From Gordonia lacunae (GTDB lineage: Bacteria; Actinomycetota; Actinomycetes; Mycobacteriales; Mycobacteriaceae): DNA of 64,000 nucleotides. A program made the translations under genes and the position numbers. The stretch covers positions 33,833 to 97,832 of the forward strand of contig NZ_NGFO01000022.1 of NCBI RefSeq assembly GCF_002149015.1. Direction: 5' to 3'. The notes under the pieces were generated by a model. It saw only the letters and a list, made by a program, of their open reading frames with translations, was not told the DNA's origin and searched no databases. This document shows, piece after piece, positions 16,855-25,409 of this stretch (within the stretch, counting starts at the first letter, position 1; every line of letters begins with the position of its first letter).

Positions 16855-17868
16855 ATGGGTGTGAGCATGCGGGACGTCGCGGCGGCGGCCTCGGTGTCGG
16901 TGGGAACGGTCTCGAACGTGCTCAATGCGCCCGGGAAGGTCTCCCCCTCGACCGTTGCGCGGGTGCAGGCGGCGATCGACCAGCTGGGCTTCGTCCGCAA
17001 CGACGCCGCGCGGCAACTCCGGGCGGGACGCTCACGATGCGTCGGCATGGTGGTTCTCGACGTGGGCAACCCCTTCTTCACCGACATCGCCCGCGCCGCC
17101 GAGCAACGGGCCGCCGACCACGACCTGACGGTGCTGCTCGGTACCTCCGACGACGACGAGTCGCGCGAACAGGCCTACCTCGACACCTTCGACGAACAGC
17201 GGGTCTTCGGCCTGCTCGTCTCCCCGATCGGCGACGACCTGAGGCGTTTCGACTCGCTGCGTCGGCGCGGCACCCCGGTGATCCTGGTCGACCGAGATGC
17301 CGGCGGCTCCCCCTTCGATTCGGTTGCCGTGGACGACATCGCGGGCGGTCGGCTCGCGGTGTCGCACCTGTGTGAGATCGGGCGCCGCCGGATCGTCTTC
17401 ATCGGCGGGCCACCGGGACTGCGTCAGGTCGCCGACCGCCGGCGTGGCGCCCAGTCCGCTGTCGACGGCGTCGACGGCGCGACGCTGGAGGTCGTGCACA
17501 CGACGACTCTCAGCGTGCTCGCCGGACGCGAGGCGGGCACGGCGCTGCTGGCCAGGGCACCCGGCGAACGACCGGATGCGGTGTTCTGCGCCAACGACCT
17601 CCTCGCGATCGGTGTCCTGCAGGCCTTCACGATGCTGGGTGGCGACATCGGTGTTCCGGACGACATCGCGATCATCGGTTACGACGACATCGACTTCGCC
17701 AGGTCGGCGGTCGTCCCGTTGTCGTCGATCCGGCAGCCGACCACCCGGATCGGAGTCACCGCGGTCGATCTGCTGATCAGCGCGGCAAACGATCCCGCGG
17801 AGCACCACGACCCGTCGAACCTGGTGTTCCAGCCCGAACTCGTCGCCCGGGCGTCGACGCTGGGGTGA
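16855..17868 (+). CDS. LacI-family regulator, probable rhamnose repressor
   Basis: This is a 337-residue protein. An N-terminal helix-turn-helix (MRDVAAAASVSVGTVSNVLN, residues about 5-24) is followed by the hinge and a periplasmic-binding-protein-like sensor domain (VVLDVGNPFFTDIARAAE, AVDDIAGGRLAVSHL, DAVFCANDLLAIGVLQAF, IIGYDDIDFARSAV). It is the only LacI member in the window and lies beside the rhamnose genes. LacI-type operators precede rhaM and rhaI, so I infer it represses them until rhamnose or a derivative binds. Its last 92 bp overlap the convergent MFS gene. Confidence 0.85.
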   Translation: MGVSMRDVAAAASVSVGTVSNVLNAPGKVSPSTVARVQAAIDQLGFVRNDAARQLRAGRSRCVGMVVLDVGNPFFTDIARAAEQRAADHDLTVLLGTSDDDESREQAYLDTFDEQRVFGLLVSPIGDDLRRFDSLRRRGTPVILVDRDAGGSPFDSVAVDDIAGGRLAVSHLCEIGRRRIVFIGGPPGLRQVADRRRGAQSAVDGVDGATLEVVHTTTLSVLAGREAGTALLARAPGERPDAVFCANDLLAIGVLQAFTMLGGDIGVPDDIAIIGYDDIDFARSAVVPLSSIRQPTTRIGVTAVDLLISAANDPAEHHDPSNLVFQPELVARASTLG

Positions 17869-19282
17869 GGACCACGGTCTCGGCACCCGGCCGTGCGGGA
17901 CGAGACATCAGACCGACCAGTCCGGCGGCTCCGGCCGCGGCCCCGCCGAGCGCGAACACCAGACCGTACGCCGTCCCCGCCGGGTGGGCGCCGCCTGCCA
18001 CCGTGAGGGCCGCGAACAAAGAGGCCACCGTCGCGCTCGCGATCGAGCTGCCGACGATCCGCGCGATCGCGTTCACCCCGTTGGCGACCGCGGTGTCCGC
18101 CGCCGGTACCGCGTCGGTCACCAACGACGGCAGGGCCGCGTAAGAGCCACTGACGAAGACGTTGACCACCACGGCCGCCGCGATCAGCTGCCACGGCCGA
18201 TCGCGGGCGACGACGAGAACGACGAACGCGATCACCCCGACGATGCACATCGCCGCGAGAACCCGGTCGCCACGAAACCGGTGGACGAGTCGTCCACTCA
18301 CCGCGGCGGCGGCGAACCCGGCCCCGGCGCCCGGGAGCAGGAACACCACGCTCGCCGCCAGGACACTGGCCCCGAAACCGTAACCGGCGACCTCCGGCGC
18401 GGCCTGCACGAACTGCGCGATACCGAGGAACTGGAAGTACATCGCCGCTCCGACCAGTGCCGCCGCGATGTGGGCGGGGGTCACCCGCCGCCCGGCCAGT
18501 GCTCGAGGCGGCACGAGGGGCGCTCCGGTCCGGCGCTCGTGCAGGCACCAGAGCACGAGGCACGCCAGCCCGCCGACACCGACTCCGACGGCGGTCCCGG
18601 CCGATCGGCGCGGGCCTTCGGCGAGCGCGAGCAACACCGCGCAGAGGCCGACCGCGAGCAGGAGCACACCGGCCACGTCGGCTCCGGGGCCCGGCACCGC
18701 CGCGCCCGGCGTCGCGGGGACGGCAACGGACACCCAGGCAAGGGAGACGACGCTCAGCGCCAGCAACATCCAGAAGACCCGCTGGTAGGGTCCGTCGTCG
18801 GCGACCAGCACGCCGGCGGCCACCATCCCCAGCCCGGCGCCGCCCGCCATCATCCCCGACATCAGTCCGATGGCGTGCGTGAGCCGGCGCTGGTCGGTGG
18901 TTCTGCGGAGCACCGCGACGCCGATCGGGAAGATGGCGAAGGCCGAGCCCTGCAGTACCCGCCCGATCACGAGCAGCGGCAGGCTCGTGGCCAGCACACA
19001 CAGTACGGACCCGAGGACGACCACGACGAGGATGCCGATCAGGACGCGTCGTCCACCGCGCCGGTCCGCGAGTTTGCCGAGCACCGGCGTGCAGATCGCC
19101 GCAGCGAGAAGGTTGGCGGTCAGCACCCACCCGATCTCGGCGGGCCCGGCCCCCAGCTGCGCCGACATCGTGGGGATCATCGGTACCACTGCGGCCTGCA
19201 GGACGGACATCGTCGTCACGGCGAAGCACAGGGCCGAGACCGCCCGGCGGGTCGACGCCGCAGTGCCACCTGGACGGTCCAC
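17777..19282 (-). CDS. MFS transporter (drug/metabolite exporter type)
   Basis: This 501-residue protein starts at GTG 19282 (GGGG 8 nt upstream). It has 14 hydrophobic segments, an early motif AAVVPMIPTMSAQLGAGPAEIG and motif A as GKLADRRGGRRVLIG. The polar Arg/Pro-rich tail of about 40 residues is encoded opposite the end of the LacI gene, a 92-bp antisense overlap. It is divergent from an alpha/beta hydrolase. A weak copy of the CTAA-N5-TTAG motif lies in the shared promoter (19319). The substrate is unknown. Confidence 0.8.
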   Translation of the reverse strand: MDRPGGTAASTRRAVSALCFAVTTMSVLQAAVVPMIPTMSAQLGAGPAEIGWVLTANLLAAAICTPVLGKLADRRGGRRVLIGILVVVVLGSVLCVLATSLPLLVIGRVLQGSAFAIFPIGVAVLRRTTDQRRLTHAIGLMSGMMAGGAGLGMVAAGVLVADDGPYQRVFWMLLALSVVSLAWVSVAVPATPGAAVPGPGADVAGVLLLAVGLCAVLLALAEGPRRSAGTAVGVGVGGLACLVLWCLHERRTGAPLVPPRALAGRRVTPAHIAAALVGAAMYFQFLGIAQFVQAAPEVAGYGFGASVLAASVVFLLPGAGAGFAAAAVSGRLVHRFRGDRVLAAMCIVGVIAFVVLVVARDRPWQLIAAAVVVNVFVSGSYAALPSLVTDAVPAADTAVANGVNAIARIVGSSIASATVASLFAALTVAGGAHPAGTAYGLVFALGGAAAGAAGLVGLMSRPARPGAETVVLTPASTPGRRVRAGTPGSTGRGAPRDRLPR

Positions 19283-19318
19283 CCTGGGAACCCCTTCCGT
19301 TGTCGGATCTCCACAAAA

Positions 19319-19334
19319 CTTATACCTTTAGTTT
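19319..19334. promoter_or_regulatory. Weak copy of the shared CTAAC-N3-GTTAG site (site F)
   Basis: CTTATACCTTTAG at 19319-19331 keeps the TTTAG half and the 13-bp length but is poor in the left half. It sits between the divergent MFS (19282) and hydrolase (19366) genes. Assignment to the motif family is tentative. Confidence 0.35.
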
Positions 19335-19365
19335 GAATCATGTCTCATCGACGAAGGGAACGCCC

Positions 19366-20229
19366 ATGTCCGACACCACCAGCGCCATCCGCCTGCGCGG
19401 GGACGGCGTCACTCTCGCGGCCGATCGCTGGGATCCGACGACGCAACCCTCGACCGGGACCGCGCTCCTCCTGCACGGCGGCGGTCAGACGCGTCATTCG
19501 TGGCAGCGCACCGGGCAACGGCTCGCCGATCACGGCTGGACCGCGATGACGATCGACGCCCGAGGCCACGGGGACAGCGACTGGGCGGCCGACGGCGACT
19601 ATTCGATCGCCGCGCACGCCCGGGACCTCGCCGCGGTCGTCGCGGCGCTGGACACGCGCCCGGTCCTCATCGGCGCCTCGCTCGGGGGCATGGCCTCGCT
19701 GATCGCGCAGGGCGCCGACCCGACGCTCGCCCGCGGTCTCGTCCTGGTCGACATCACGCCGAGCGCCGAACCGGCGGGCCTGGAGAAGATCTCGACCTTC
19801 ATGCGGGACGGCCTGGCGGGCTTCGACTCGCTGGACGACGCCGCCGCGGCGGTCACCGCCTACAACCCGCACCGCCGCCGGCCCCCGCGGCCGGACGGGC
19901 TGCGCAAGAACCTGCGGTGGCGCGACGGGCGGTGGTACTGGCACTGGGACCCGCAGATGATGGCGGACCGGTCCAACAGCCCCGAGCAGGCCGGCGTTCG
20001 CGAAGAGCAGGCGCGGACAGCGGCGCGGGCGATCACCGTGCCCACGCTGCTGATCCGCGGTGCGCAATCCGATGTGGTCAGTCCGGAGAACGCGCGCGAT
20101 CTGCTCCGGCTGATCCCGACCGCACGTCAGATCGATGTCGGCGGCGCGGGACACATGGTCAGCGGCGACGACAACGACGTCCTGAGCGAAGGACTCATCG
20201 AGTTCCTCGACCACGATCTGCCGAACTGA
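19366..20229 (+). CDS. Alpha/beta-fold hydrolase
   Basis: This 287-residue protein starts at ATG 19366 after GAAGGGA; the frame opens at 19300 but that start lacks a binding site. Fold marks are LLLHGGGQTRHSW (oxyanion region), IDARGHGDSDW, the nucleophile elbow LIGASLGGMASL (Ser about 103) and GAGHMVSGDD with the catalytic His. It is cytoplasmic. An ester, lactone or C-C bond hydrolase role is possible, and no substrate can be assigned. It lies at the edge of the CoA-catabolic region. Its end overlaps the MHS transporter by 35 bp, tail to tail. Confidence 0.83.
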   Translation: MSDTTSAIRLRGDGVTLAADRWDPTTQPSTGTALLLHGGGQTRHSWQRTGQRLADHGWTAMTIDARGHGDSDWAADGDYSIAAHARDLAAVVAALDTRPVLIGASLGGMASLIAQGADPTLARGLVLVDITPSAEPAGLEKISTFMRDGLAGFDSLDDAAAAVTAYNPHRRRPPRPDGLRKNLRWRDGRWYWHWDPQMMADRSNSPEQAGVREEQARTAARAITVPTLLIRGAQSDVVSPENARDLLRLIPTARQIDVGGAGHMVSGDDNDVLSEGLIEFLDHDLPN

Positions 20230-21562
20230 GGACCGCGCCGGCGCCCGCCTCCGGGCCGACGCGCGACAACCATGCCGCACCGAGGCCGAGAAGCGCGATG
20301 GCACAGAGCAACACACTCAGCCAGAGGGTCGTGTCGTCGAAGGCGAGCGGCACCGCGACAAGCGGCACGATCGCGGCCCCGAGCGCGTTTCCGGCTTCCC
20401 GGCCGAGTCCCAGCCCGCTGAACACGTGACGAGACCGGAACAGCTCGGTCACATAGGCACCCATCGGCCCGAAGACCATGCCCACGCCCAGACCGTTGCC
20501 CAGAGCGAGGACGAGCCAGAACATGGCCGAGGACCCGTACTCGGAGAGCAACCAGAATGCGGGCCAGGCGAACACCGCACTGTAGACGAACCCGCCCATG
20601 ATGATGACCCGCCGCCCCACGCGATCGGACAGTCCGCCGAACACCGGGATCAGCAATGCATTCGCCACCTGCGCGGCGATCAGCCCGATCAGGATGTCGG
20701 TGCTGCCCAACCCGAGCTGATTGGCACCGAAGGTGCCCATGAACACGAGGTAGAAGTAACCGATGCCGGTCATGCCGATGGCCATCACCATCACCACGAG
20801 CAGCGCCCTCGGCTGCTGGTTGATGACGTCACGGACGGGGGTCCGCGCCGGCCCGCCGGTGTCCTCGATCCGATGGAACTCCGGCGTCTCGGGCAGCGAA
20901 CGTCGCAACCACAATCCGTACGCGAGGATGAAACCGCTGCACAGGAACGGAATACGCCAGCCCCAGCTCATGAACACGTCCTCGGACATGACCGTCGAGC
21001 AGAGCAGCAGCGCACTGGTACCCAGCACACCACCGAGGGCCGCCCCCATACCCGGCAACGAGCCGAGCAGACCTCGTTTGCGCTGCGGTGCGAACTCGAC
21101 GGCGACAAGGGTCGCGCCGCCGTACTCGGCGCTGGCGCCGATGCCCTGGACGATCCGCAGCATCACCAGCATCAGCGGAGCGAGCCAACCGATCTGGCCG
21201 TGGCTCGGCAACAAACCGACCAGCATGGTGGCCGCGCCCATCAGGACGAGCGTGAGGACCAGGATGCGCTTGCGCCCGTATCGATCTCCGAGGCTGCCCA
21301 GGATGACACCGCCGACGGGGCGCACGACGAAACCGATGGCGAACGTCCCCACCGCCTGCAGGGTGCCGAGGAACGGACTCGACCCGGAGAAGAACACACT
21401 CGCGAACACCACGGATGCCGCGGACGCGTAGAGGCTGAAATCGTAGTACTCCAACAGTGTCCCGACGAACGCCGCCCGGCCTGCCTTCTTCGACATCTCG
21501 GGCGTGGTCGGTGGCGCCGTCGGGGAACCACCGCGGTCCGTCGATGATGTTGTCTGACTCAT
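20195..21562 (-). CDS. MHS-family metabolite:proton symporter
   Basis: This 455-residue MFS protein starts at ATG 21562 with AAGGA upstream; the open frame extends further to 21733 but without a plausible start. Marks of the MHS subfamily are GTLLEYYDFSLYASAASVVF in helix 1, FVVRPVGGVILGSLGDRYGR (motif A), GASAEYGGATLVAVEFAP and the loop LRRSLPETPEF. Members import organic acids or osmolytes with protons. The promoter holds a CTAAC-N3-GTT site (21628), linking it to the adjacent catabolic genes, so import of that pathway's substrate is a reasonable inference. Confidence 0.85.
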   Translation of the reverse strand: MSQTTSSTDRGGSPTAPPTTPEMSKKAGRAAFVGTLLEYYDFSLYASAASVVFASVFFSGSSPFLGTLQAVGTFAIGFVVRPVGGVILGSLGDRYGRKRILVLTLVLMGAATMLVGLLPSHGQIGWLAPLMLVMLRIVQGIGASAEYGGATLVAVEFAPQRKRGLLGSLPGMGAALGGVLGTSALLLCSTVMSEDVFMSWGWRIPFLCSGFILAYGLWLRRSLPETPEFHRIEDTGGPARTPVRDVINQQPRALLVVMVMAIGMTGIGYFYLVFMGTFGANQLGLGSTDILIGLIAAQVANALLIPVFGGLSDRVGRRVIIMGGFVYSAVFAWPAFWLLSEYGSSAMFWLVLALGNGLGVGMVFGPMGAYVTELFRSRHVFSGLGLGREAGNALGAAIVPLVAVPLAFDDTTLWLSVLLCAIALLGLGAAWLSRVGPEAGAGAVLSSADRGRGTR

Positions 21563-21627
21563 GAGATCCTTCGCCTTCGGTACCGGGCATTGCGCCCGAA
21601 AAGGACAGTGACCCTGCGAACAATAAT

Positions 21628-21640
21628 CTAACGTCGTTCG
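21628..21640. promoter_or_regulatory. Shared operator-like site before the MHS transporter (site E)
   Basis: CTAACGTCGTTCG matches CTAAC-N3-GTTAG with one mismatch. It lies 66 bp upstream of the transporter start in an AT-rich promoter stretch that contrasts with the surrounding GC-rich DNA. Confidence 0.55.
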
Positions 21641-21778
21641 TTTATTCGCGGATTCGCACAACACGACTCGCGGATTGAGCTGTCGCGCAACGACTTGAAC
21701 TCGCGTCTGCATCCCGAGGCGCGAGCGAGGCAAGCCCTCCCGGCCCCTGAGGTGCGCGGAGCGATGGTCCGACCGGCG

Positions 21779-22819
21779 TCAGGCCCGGATGGCCTCGAGA
21801 ATCCGGTTCCTCGATTCTTCGCGACGCGGCCAACCGCCCAGGATCAACGTCGTCAGACAGGTCGGCTTCCATCTGGTCACGATGTCCTCGCAGATCTTGT
21901 CGACCGGCCCCACCAGCGCAACGTCCTCGACCATGGCGGTGGGGACTGCCTGGGCGGCGAGATCGGCGCGGCCGGCCAGGTAGAACGACTGGATCTCGGC
22001 GCACGCCTCGCCCCATCCCATGCGGACGAAGACGTCGTTGTGGAAATTCGCCCCCTTTGCGCCCATTCCGCCGGCATAGAGGGCGACCACGGGCTTCAGC
22101 CGCGCCGCGGCCCGTTCGACATCGTCATCCTCCGCGAGCCAGCACACGTTGGCGATCTCGAAGTCGTCGGCCGACCGGCGCGCGCCCTCGCGGGCGAACC
22201 CGTCCGCCAGCGCGGCACGGTAGAACTCGTCGGTCTTCGGCGAGAACCACAGCGGTGTCCAGCCGTCGGCGATCTCCGCGGCGAGCGCCACGTTCTTCGG
22301 TCCTTCGGCACCCATGTACACCGGGATGTCGGCGCGCAGCGGGTGGACGATCGACCTCAGTGGCTTCCCCAGCCCCGTGCCCCCGTGGAGCGGAAGCTGA
22401 AAGTGCCTGCCGTCGAACGTGACCGGCTCATCCCGCGCCCACACCGCCCGCATGATCGACACGTACTCACGCGTGCGCTCCAGCGGGCGCGGATACGGGG
22501 CGCCGTACCATCCCTCGACGACCTGGGGTCCCGACGCCCCGATGCCGAGGATGAGCCGTCCGCCGCTGAGATGGTCGATCGTCTGCGCCGCCATCGCCAG
22601 CGCGGTGGGCGTGCGCGCGGCCATCTGGCACACGGAGGTGCCGAGTGCGATGGTCGACGTCTGCGACCCCCACCACGCCAGTGGTGTCAGGGCATCGGAG
22701 CCATAGGATTCCGCGGTCCAGAAGCTGTCCACGCCGAGCGCCTCGGCCTCGGCGAGCGTCTGCTCGATCCGCCTCGGCGGTCCCGCTCCCCAGTACCCGG
22801 CCATCACACCGACTTTCAT
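21779..22819 (-). CDS. LLM-class (probably F420-dependent) oxidoreductase
   Basis: This is a 346-residue TIM-barrel protein of the bacterial luciferase-like superfamily. Typical segments are EALGVDSFWTAESYGSDAL, IALGTSVCQMAARTPTALAM, DHLSGGRLILGIGASGPQVVEGWYG and IPVYMGAEGPKNVALAAEIADGW. In mycolata most such proteins use coenzyme F420 to reduce or oxidise a substrate. It lies 64 nt downstream of a crotonase-family gene on the same strand and is probably cotranscribed. The substrate is unknown. Confidence 0.85.
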   Translation of the reverse strand: MKVGVMAGYWGAGPPRRIEQTLAEAEALGVDSFWTAESYGSDALTPLAWWGSQTSTIALGTSVCQMAARTPTALAMAAQTIDHLSGGRLILGIGASGPQVVEGWYGAPYPRPLERTREYVSIMRAVWARDEPVTFDGRHFQLPLHGGTGLGKPLRSIVHPLRADIPVYMGAEGPKNVALAAEIADGWTPLWFSPKTDEFYRAALADGFAREGARRSADDFEIANVCWLAEDDDVERAAARLKPVVALYAGGMGAKGANFHNDVFVRMGWGEACAEIQSFYLAGRADLAAQAVPTAMVEDVALVGPVDKICEDIVTRWKPTCLTTLILGGWPRREESRNRILEAIRA

Positions 22820-22883
22820 CCCGCCACTGCCTCTCCGCCGATATTCCGCTGATGTGGTTGCCGTCCGGTGGCTCCGACCGGGA

Positions 22884-23693
22884 TCAGTGATTCCGGTAGA
22901 CCGCAGGCCGCTTCTCGAGAAATGACAGCACCGCCTCGCGATGGTCCCTGGTCATCGCCGCCAGGATCTGCGTCCGGTTCTCCAGGTCCATCGCCGCACG
23001 CAGACTCGGGACCTCGAGGTTCGACCACATCACCTCTTTGGTCATCCACACCCCGAACGGGCTGTTGCGTGCGATGTCCTCCGCGACATCGATGGCCTCG
23101 TCGACGATCCGCTCGGCCGGAACCACTCTCGAGACGAGTCCCACACGCTCGCATTCGGCGGCATCCACGGGCCGTCCGGTGAGCATGATCTCCGCGGCCC
23201 GGGCGAATCCGATCATCCTGGGGAGCAGCCAGCTGACGCCGATGTCGCAACTCGACTGCCCGCGGTTGATGAACGAGGCGTGCATGGACGCGGTCTCGGA
23301 CATGATCCGGACGTCGGCCATCAGCGCCAATGCCATCCCTCCGCCCGCGGCGGCGCCGTTGATCGCGGCGATCACCGGCGGCCGCGCCCCACGGAAGGCC
23401 TCCACGAGCGCGGCGATGTGCTGCTGCACGCGCATTCCGGCCTGAGCCCGTCCCTCACCCTCCTGAGCGCCGGGGGGTGCACCGTAACCGCGCAGATCGA
23501 TTCCCGCACAGAAGGCCCGGCCACTCCCGGTGACCACGATCGCGCGGGTCTCGGAGTCGTGACGCACGTCTGCCAGCACGTCATGCAGCGACTCGACGAG
23601 CTGAGCATTCATCGCGTTCAACGCATCCGGCCGGTCGAGCCGGATGAGCAGCACGCCCGGGCGCGGCCTCTCGGTCACGATGACATCCGGCAT
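22884..23693 (-). CDS. Enoyl-CoA hydratase/isomerase (crotonase) family protein
   Basis: This 269-residue protein starts at ATG 23693. The crotonase fold is clear: LIRLDRPDALNAMNAQLVES, the oxyanion-hole segments GRAFCAGIDLRGYG and NGAAAGGGMALALMADVRI, and SWLLPRMIGFARAAEIMLTG. The stretch RGQSSCDIGVSWLLPR stands where hydratases usually carry a catalytic Glu, so the chemistry may be isomerase or hydrolase-like rather than plain hydration. It is divergent from an SDR gene across a promoter holding a copy of the shared site (23756), and is probably the first gene of an operon with the LLM oxidoreductase. Confidence 0.85.
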   Translation of the reverse strand: MPDVIVTERPRPGVLLIRLDRPDALNAMNAQLVESLHDVLADVRHDSETRAIVVTGSGRAFCAGIDLRGYGAPPGAQEGEGRAQAGMRVQQHIAALVEAFRGARPPVIAAINGAAAGGGMALALMADVRIMSETASMHASFINRGQSSCDIGVSWLLPRMIGFARAAEIMLTGRPVDAAECERVGLVSRVVPAERIVDEAIDVAEDIARNSPFGVWMTKEVMWSNLEVPSLRAAMDLENRTQILAAMTRDHREAVLSFLEKRPAVYRNH

Positions 23694-23755
23694 GCGGCCT
23701 CACACTCCTCGCGGTCATCGCCCCCCGATCTCTCGGCGGGCGCCTCCAATTGAGG

Positions 23756-23768
23756 CTAATGTCTTTAG
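23756..23768. promoter_or_regulatory. Shared operator-like site between divergent crotonase and SDR genes (site A)
   Basis: CTAATGTCTTTAG, followed by ATTAAT, fits CTAA(C/T)-N3-(G/T)TTAG. It lies between genes starting at 23693 and 23820 and could control both. Confidence 0.6.
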
Positions 23769-23819
23769 ATTAATTACTCAAGATCGAAGACATCCAGGCA
23801 CTTTCGAGAGGAGCACGCC

Positions 23820-24647
23820 GTGAACGGACTCGACGGAAAGGTGGCCGTGGTGACCGGTGCGGCCAGCGGGATCGGCGCGGCGACAGCCGCCCTGCTGGCC
23901 GCCCGAGGCGCCCGCGTGGTGGTGACCGACATCGACGACGACCGCGCGATGGCCGTCGCCGCGTCACTCGGCGACCGTGCGGTCCACCTACACGCGGACG
24001 TGACCCGCGAAGACGATGTCGCCGCAGCGGTCGGCGCGGCGGTCACCCACTTCGGCCGCCTGGACGCGATGATCAACAACGCCGGCCGGGTCGGTAACTG
24101 GACGTACGTCGCCGACACGTCCGCCGAGGACTGGGATTCGGCGTTCGCCGTGCTCGCTCGCAGCGCCTTCTTCGGCACCAAGCACGCCTCGCGCGTCATG
24201 CGCGACCAGGGGTCCGGGACGATCGTCAACGTCTCGTCGGTGGCCGGCGTGCGTACAGGGTTCGGCCCCCACCCCTACGGTGCCGCGAAAGCCGCGGTCC
24301 TGGCGCTGACCCGCAGTGCCGCGCGCGAACTCGCCGAGTTCGGCATCCGCGTCAATGCGGTGACCCCGGGCGGGGTCGCCACCCGGATCGTGGGCAGTGG
24401 TGCGGGACTGGACGGTGACGACCTGGACGCGAGCGTCGAGACCGTGCGCCGGGGGCTGGCCTCGTTCCAACCCGTCCCCCGGGCGGGCGAGGGAGAGGAC
24501 ATCGCCGGCGCCATCGGCTATCTCGTCTCCGACGACGCTTCCTTCGTCACGGGCCAGAACATGATCGTCGACGGCGGCCTCACCCTGGGCAAGGCGTGGC
24601 CGCGGAACTACCGCGCGGAGGCCGACGCCGCCGCCCGACGTGAGTAG
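23820..24647 (+). CDS. Short-chain dehydrogenase/reductase
   Basis: This 275-residue protein starts at GTG 23820 after GAGAGGAG. It is a classical SDR: TGAASGIG (about residues 13-20), DIDDDRA after beta-2 (NAD preference suggested by the Asp), NNAG, the catalytic Ser in NVSSVAG, YGAAK, and a C-terminal TGQNMIVDGGLTLG. It probably oxidises a hydroxyacyl-CoA or alcohol intermediate, given crotonase and CoA ligase genes on both sides. It is convergent with a second SDR (24657) only 9 nt away. Confidence 0.87.
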   Translation: MNGLDGKVAVVTGAASGIGAATAALLAARGARVVVTDIDDDRAMAVAASLGDRAVHLHADVTREDDVAAAVGAAVTHFGRLDAMINNAGRVGNWTYVADTSAEDWDSAFAVLARSAFFGTKHASRVMRDQGSGTIVNVSSVAGVRTGFGPHPYGAAKAAVLALTRSAARELAEFGIRVNAVTPGGVATRIVGSGAGLDGDDLDASVETVRRGLASFQPVPRAGEGEDIAGAIGYLVSDDASFVTGQNMIVDGGLTLGKAWPRNYRAEADAAARRE

Positions 24648-24656
24648 GTCGGGCGC

Positions 24657-25409
24657 TCAGACGCCCACGGGCCCGCCGAGCCACACTCCGACCTCCTCGC
24701 CGGAGACGTGCCCACCGCCCTCCCCGACCAGGAAGGACACTGTCGCGGCGATGGACTCGGCGGGAATCCGCGGCCAGTGCGCGGCCAGGTTCGCCGCCGC
24801 GTTCTCGCCGCCCGAGGCGATGATGTCGGTCTCGACGAACCCCGGCATCACGGCATTCACGGTGATGCCGCGACGGGCGACCTCCTGCGCCATCGACCGG
24901 GTCATACCCACGAGCCCGGCCTTCGCCGCCGAATAGGCACTCATCCCCGGCGACGGCCGGCGGCCGCCGGATGGACTGCTCAGGAAGACGATCCGCCCCC
25001 ATCCGGCGTCGTACATGCCCGGCAGGGCGGCGTGCGCGCAGTAGAACGCACCGCTGAGATTGACGCCGATGACCCGATCCCACTCGTGGGGGTGCTGTGT
25101 GCGCGCCGACCCCGCGAGATTCATCCCCGCATTGTTGACCAGCACGGTCGGCGGACCGAGCACCCGCGTCGCTTCGGTGATCAAGGTCTCCGCCTGCACG
25201 GCGTCCGAGACGTCTGCGCGGACGGCTACGGCGCGTCCACCGGCCGCGACGATCTCACTCACCACCGTCCGGGCCGCCGACTCGCCGGAGGCATAGTTCA
25301 CCGCGACCGCATGCCCTTCTGCCGCGAGCCGGCGCGAGATCGCGGCGCCGATCCCCCGCCCGCCACCCGTGACGACCGCAACGCGCTCCGCGCCGCCCAC
25401 GGTCCTCAC
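24657..25409 (-). CDS. Short-chain dehydrogenase/reductase (FabG-like)
   Basis: This 250-residue protein starts at GTG 25409, overlapping the stop of the upstream CoA ligase (GTGA). It has TGGGRGIG (about residues 13-20), NYASGESAARTVV (Arg/Ser-rich turn suggesting NADP), NNAG, FLSSPSGGRR, YSAAK and a C-terminal HVSGEEVGVWLGG in place of the usual DGG ending. The pattern resembles FabG/acetoacetyl-CoA reductases. Its strict coupling to an acyl-CoA ligase suggests work on a CoA thioester made by that ligase. Confidence 0.87.
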   Translation of the reverse strand: MRTVGGAERVAVVTGGGRGIGAAISRRLAAEGHAVAVNYASGESAARTVVSEIVAAGGRAVAVRADVSDAVQAETLITEATRVLGPPTVLVNNAGMNLAGSARTQHPHEWDRVIGVNLSGAFYCAHAALPGMYDAGWGRIVFLSSPSGGRRPSPGMSAYSAAKAGLVGMTRSMAQEVARRGITVNAVMPGFVETDIIASGGENAAANLAAHWPRIPAESIAATVSFLVGEGGGHVSGEEVGVWLGGPVGV

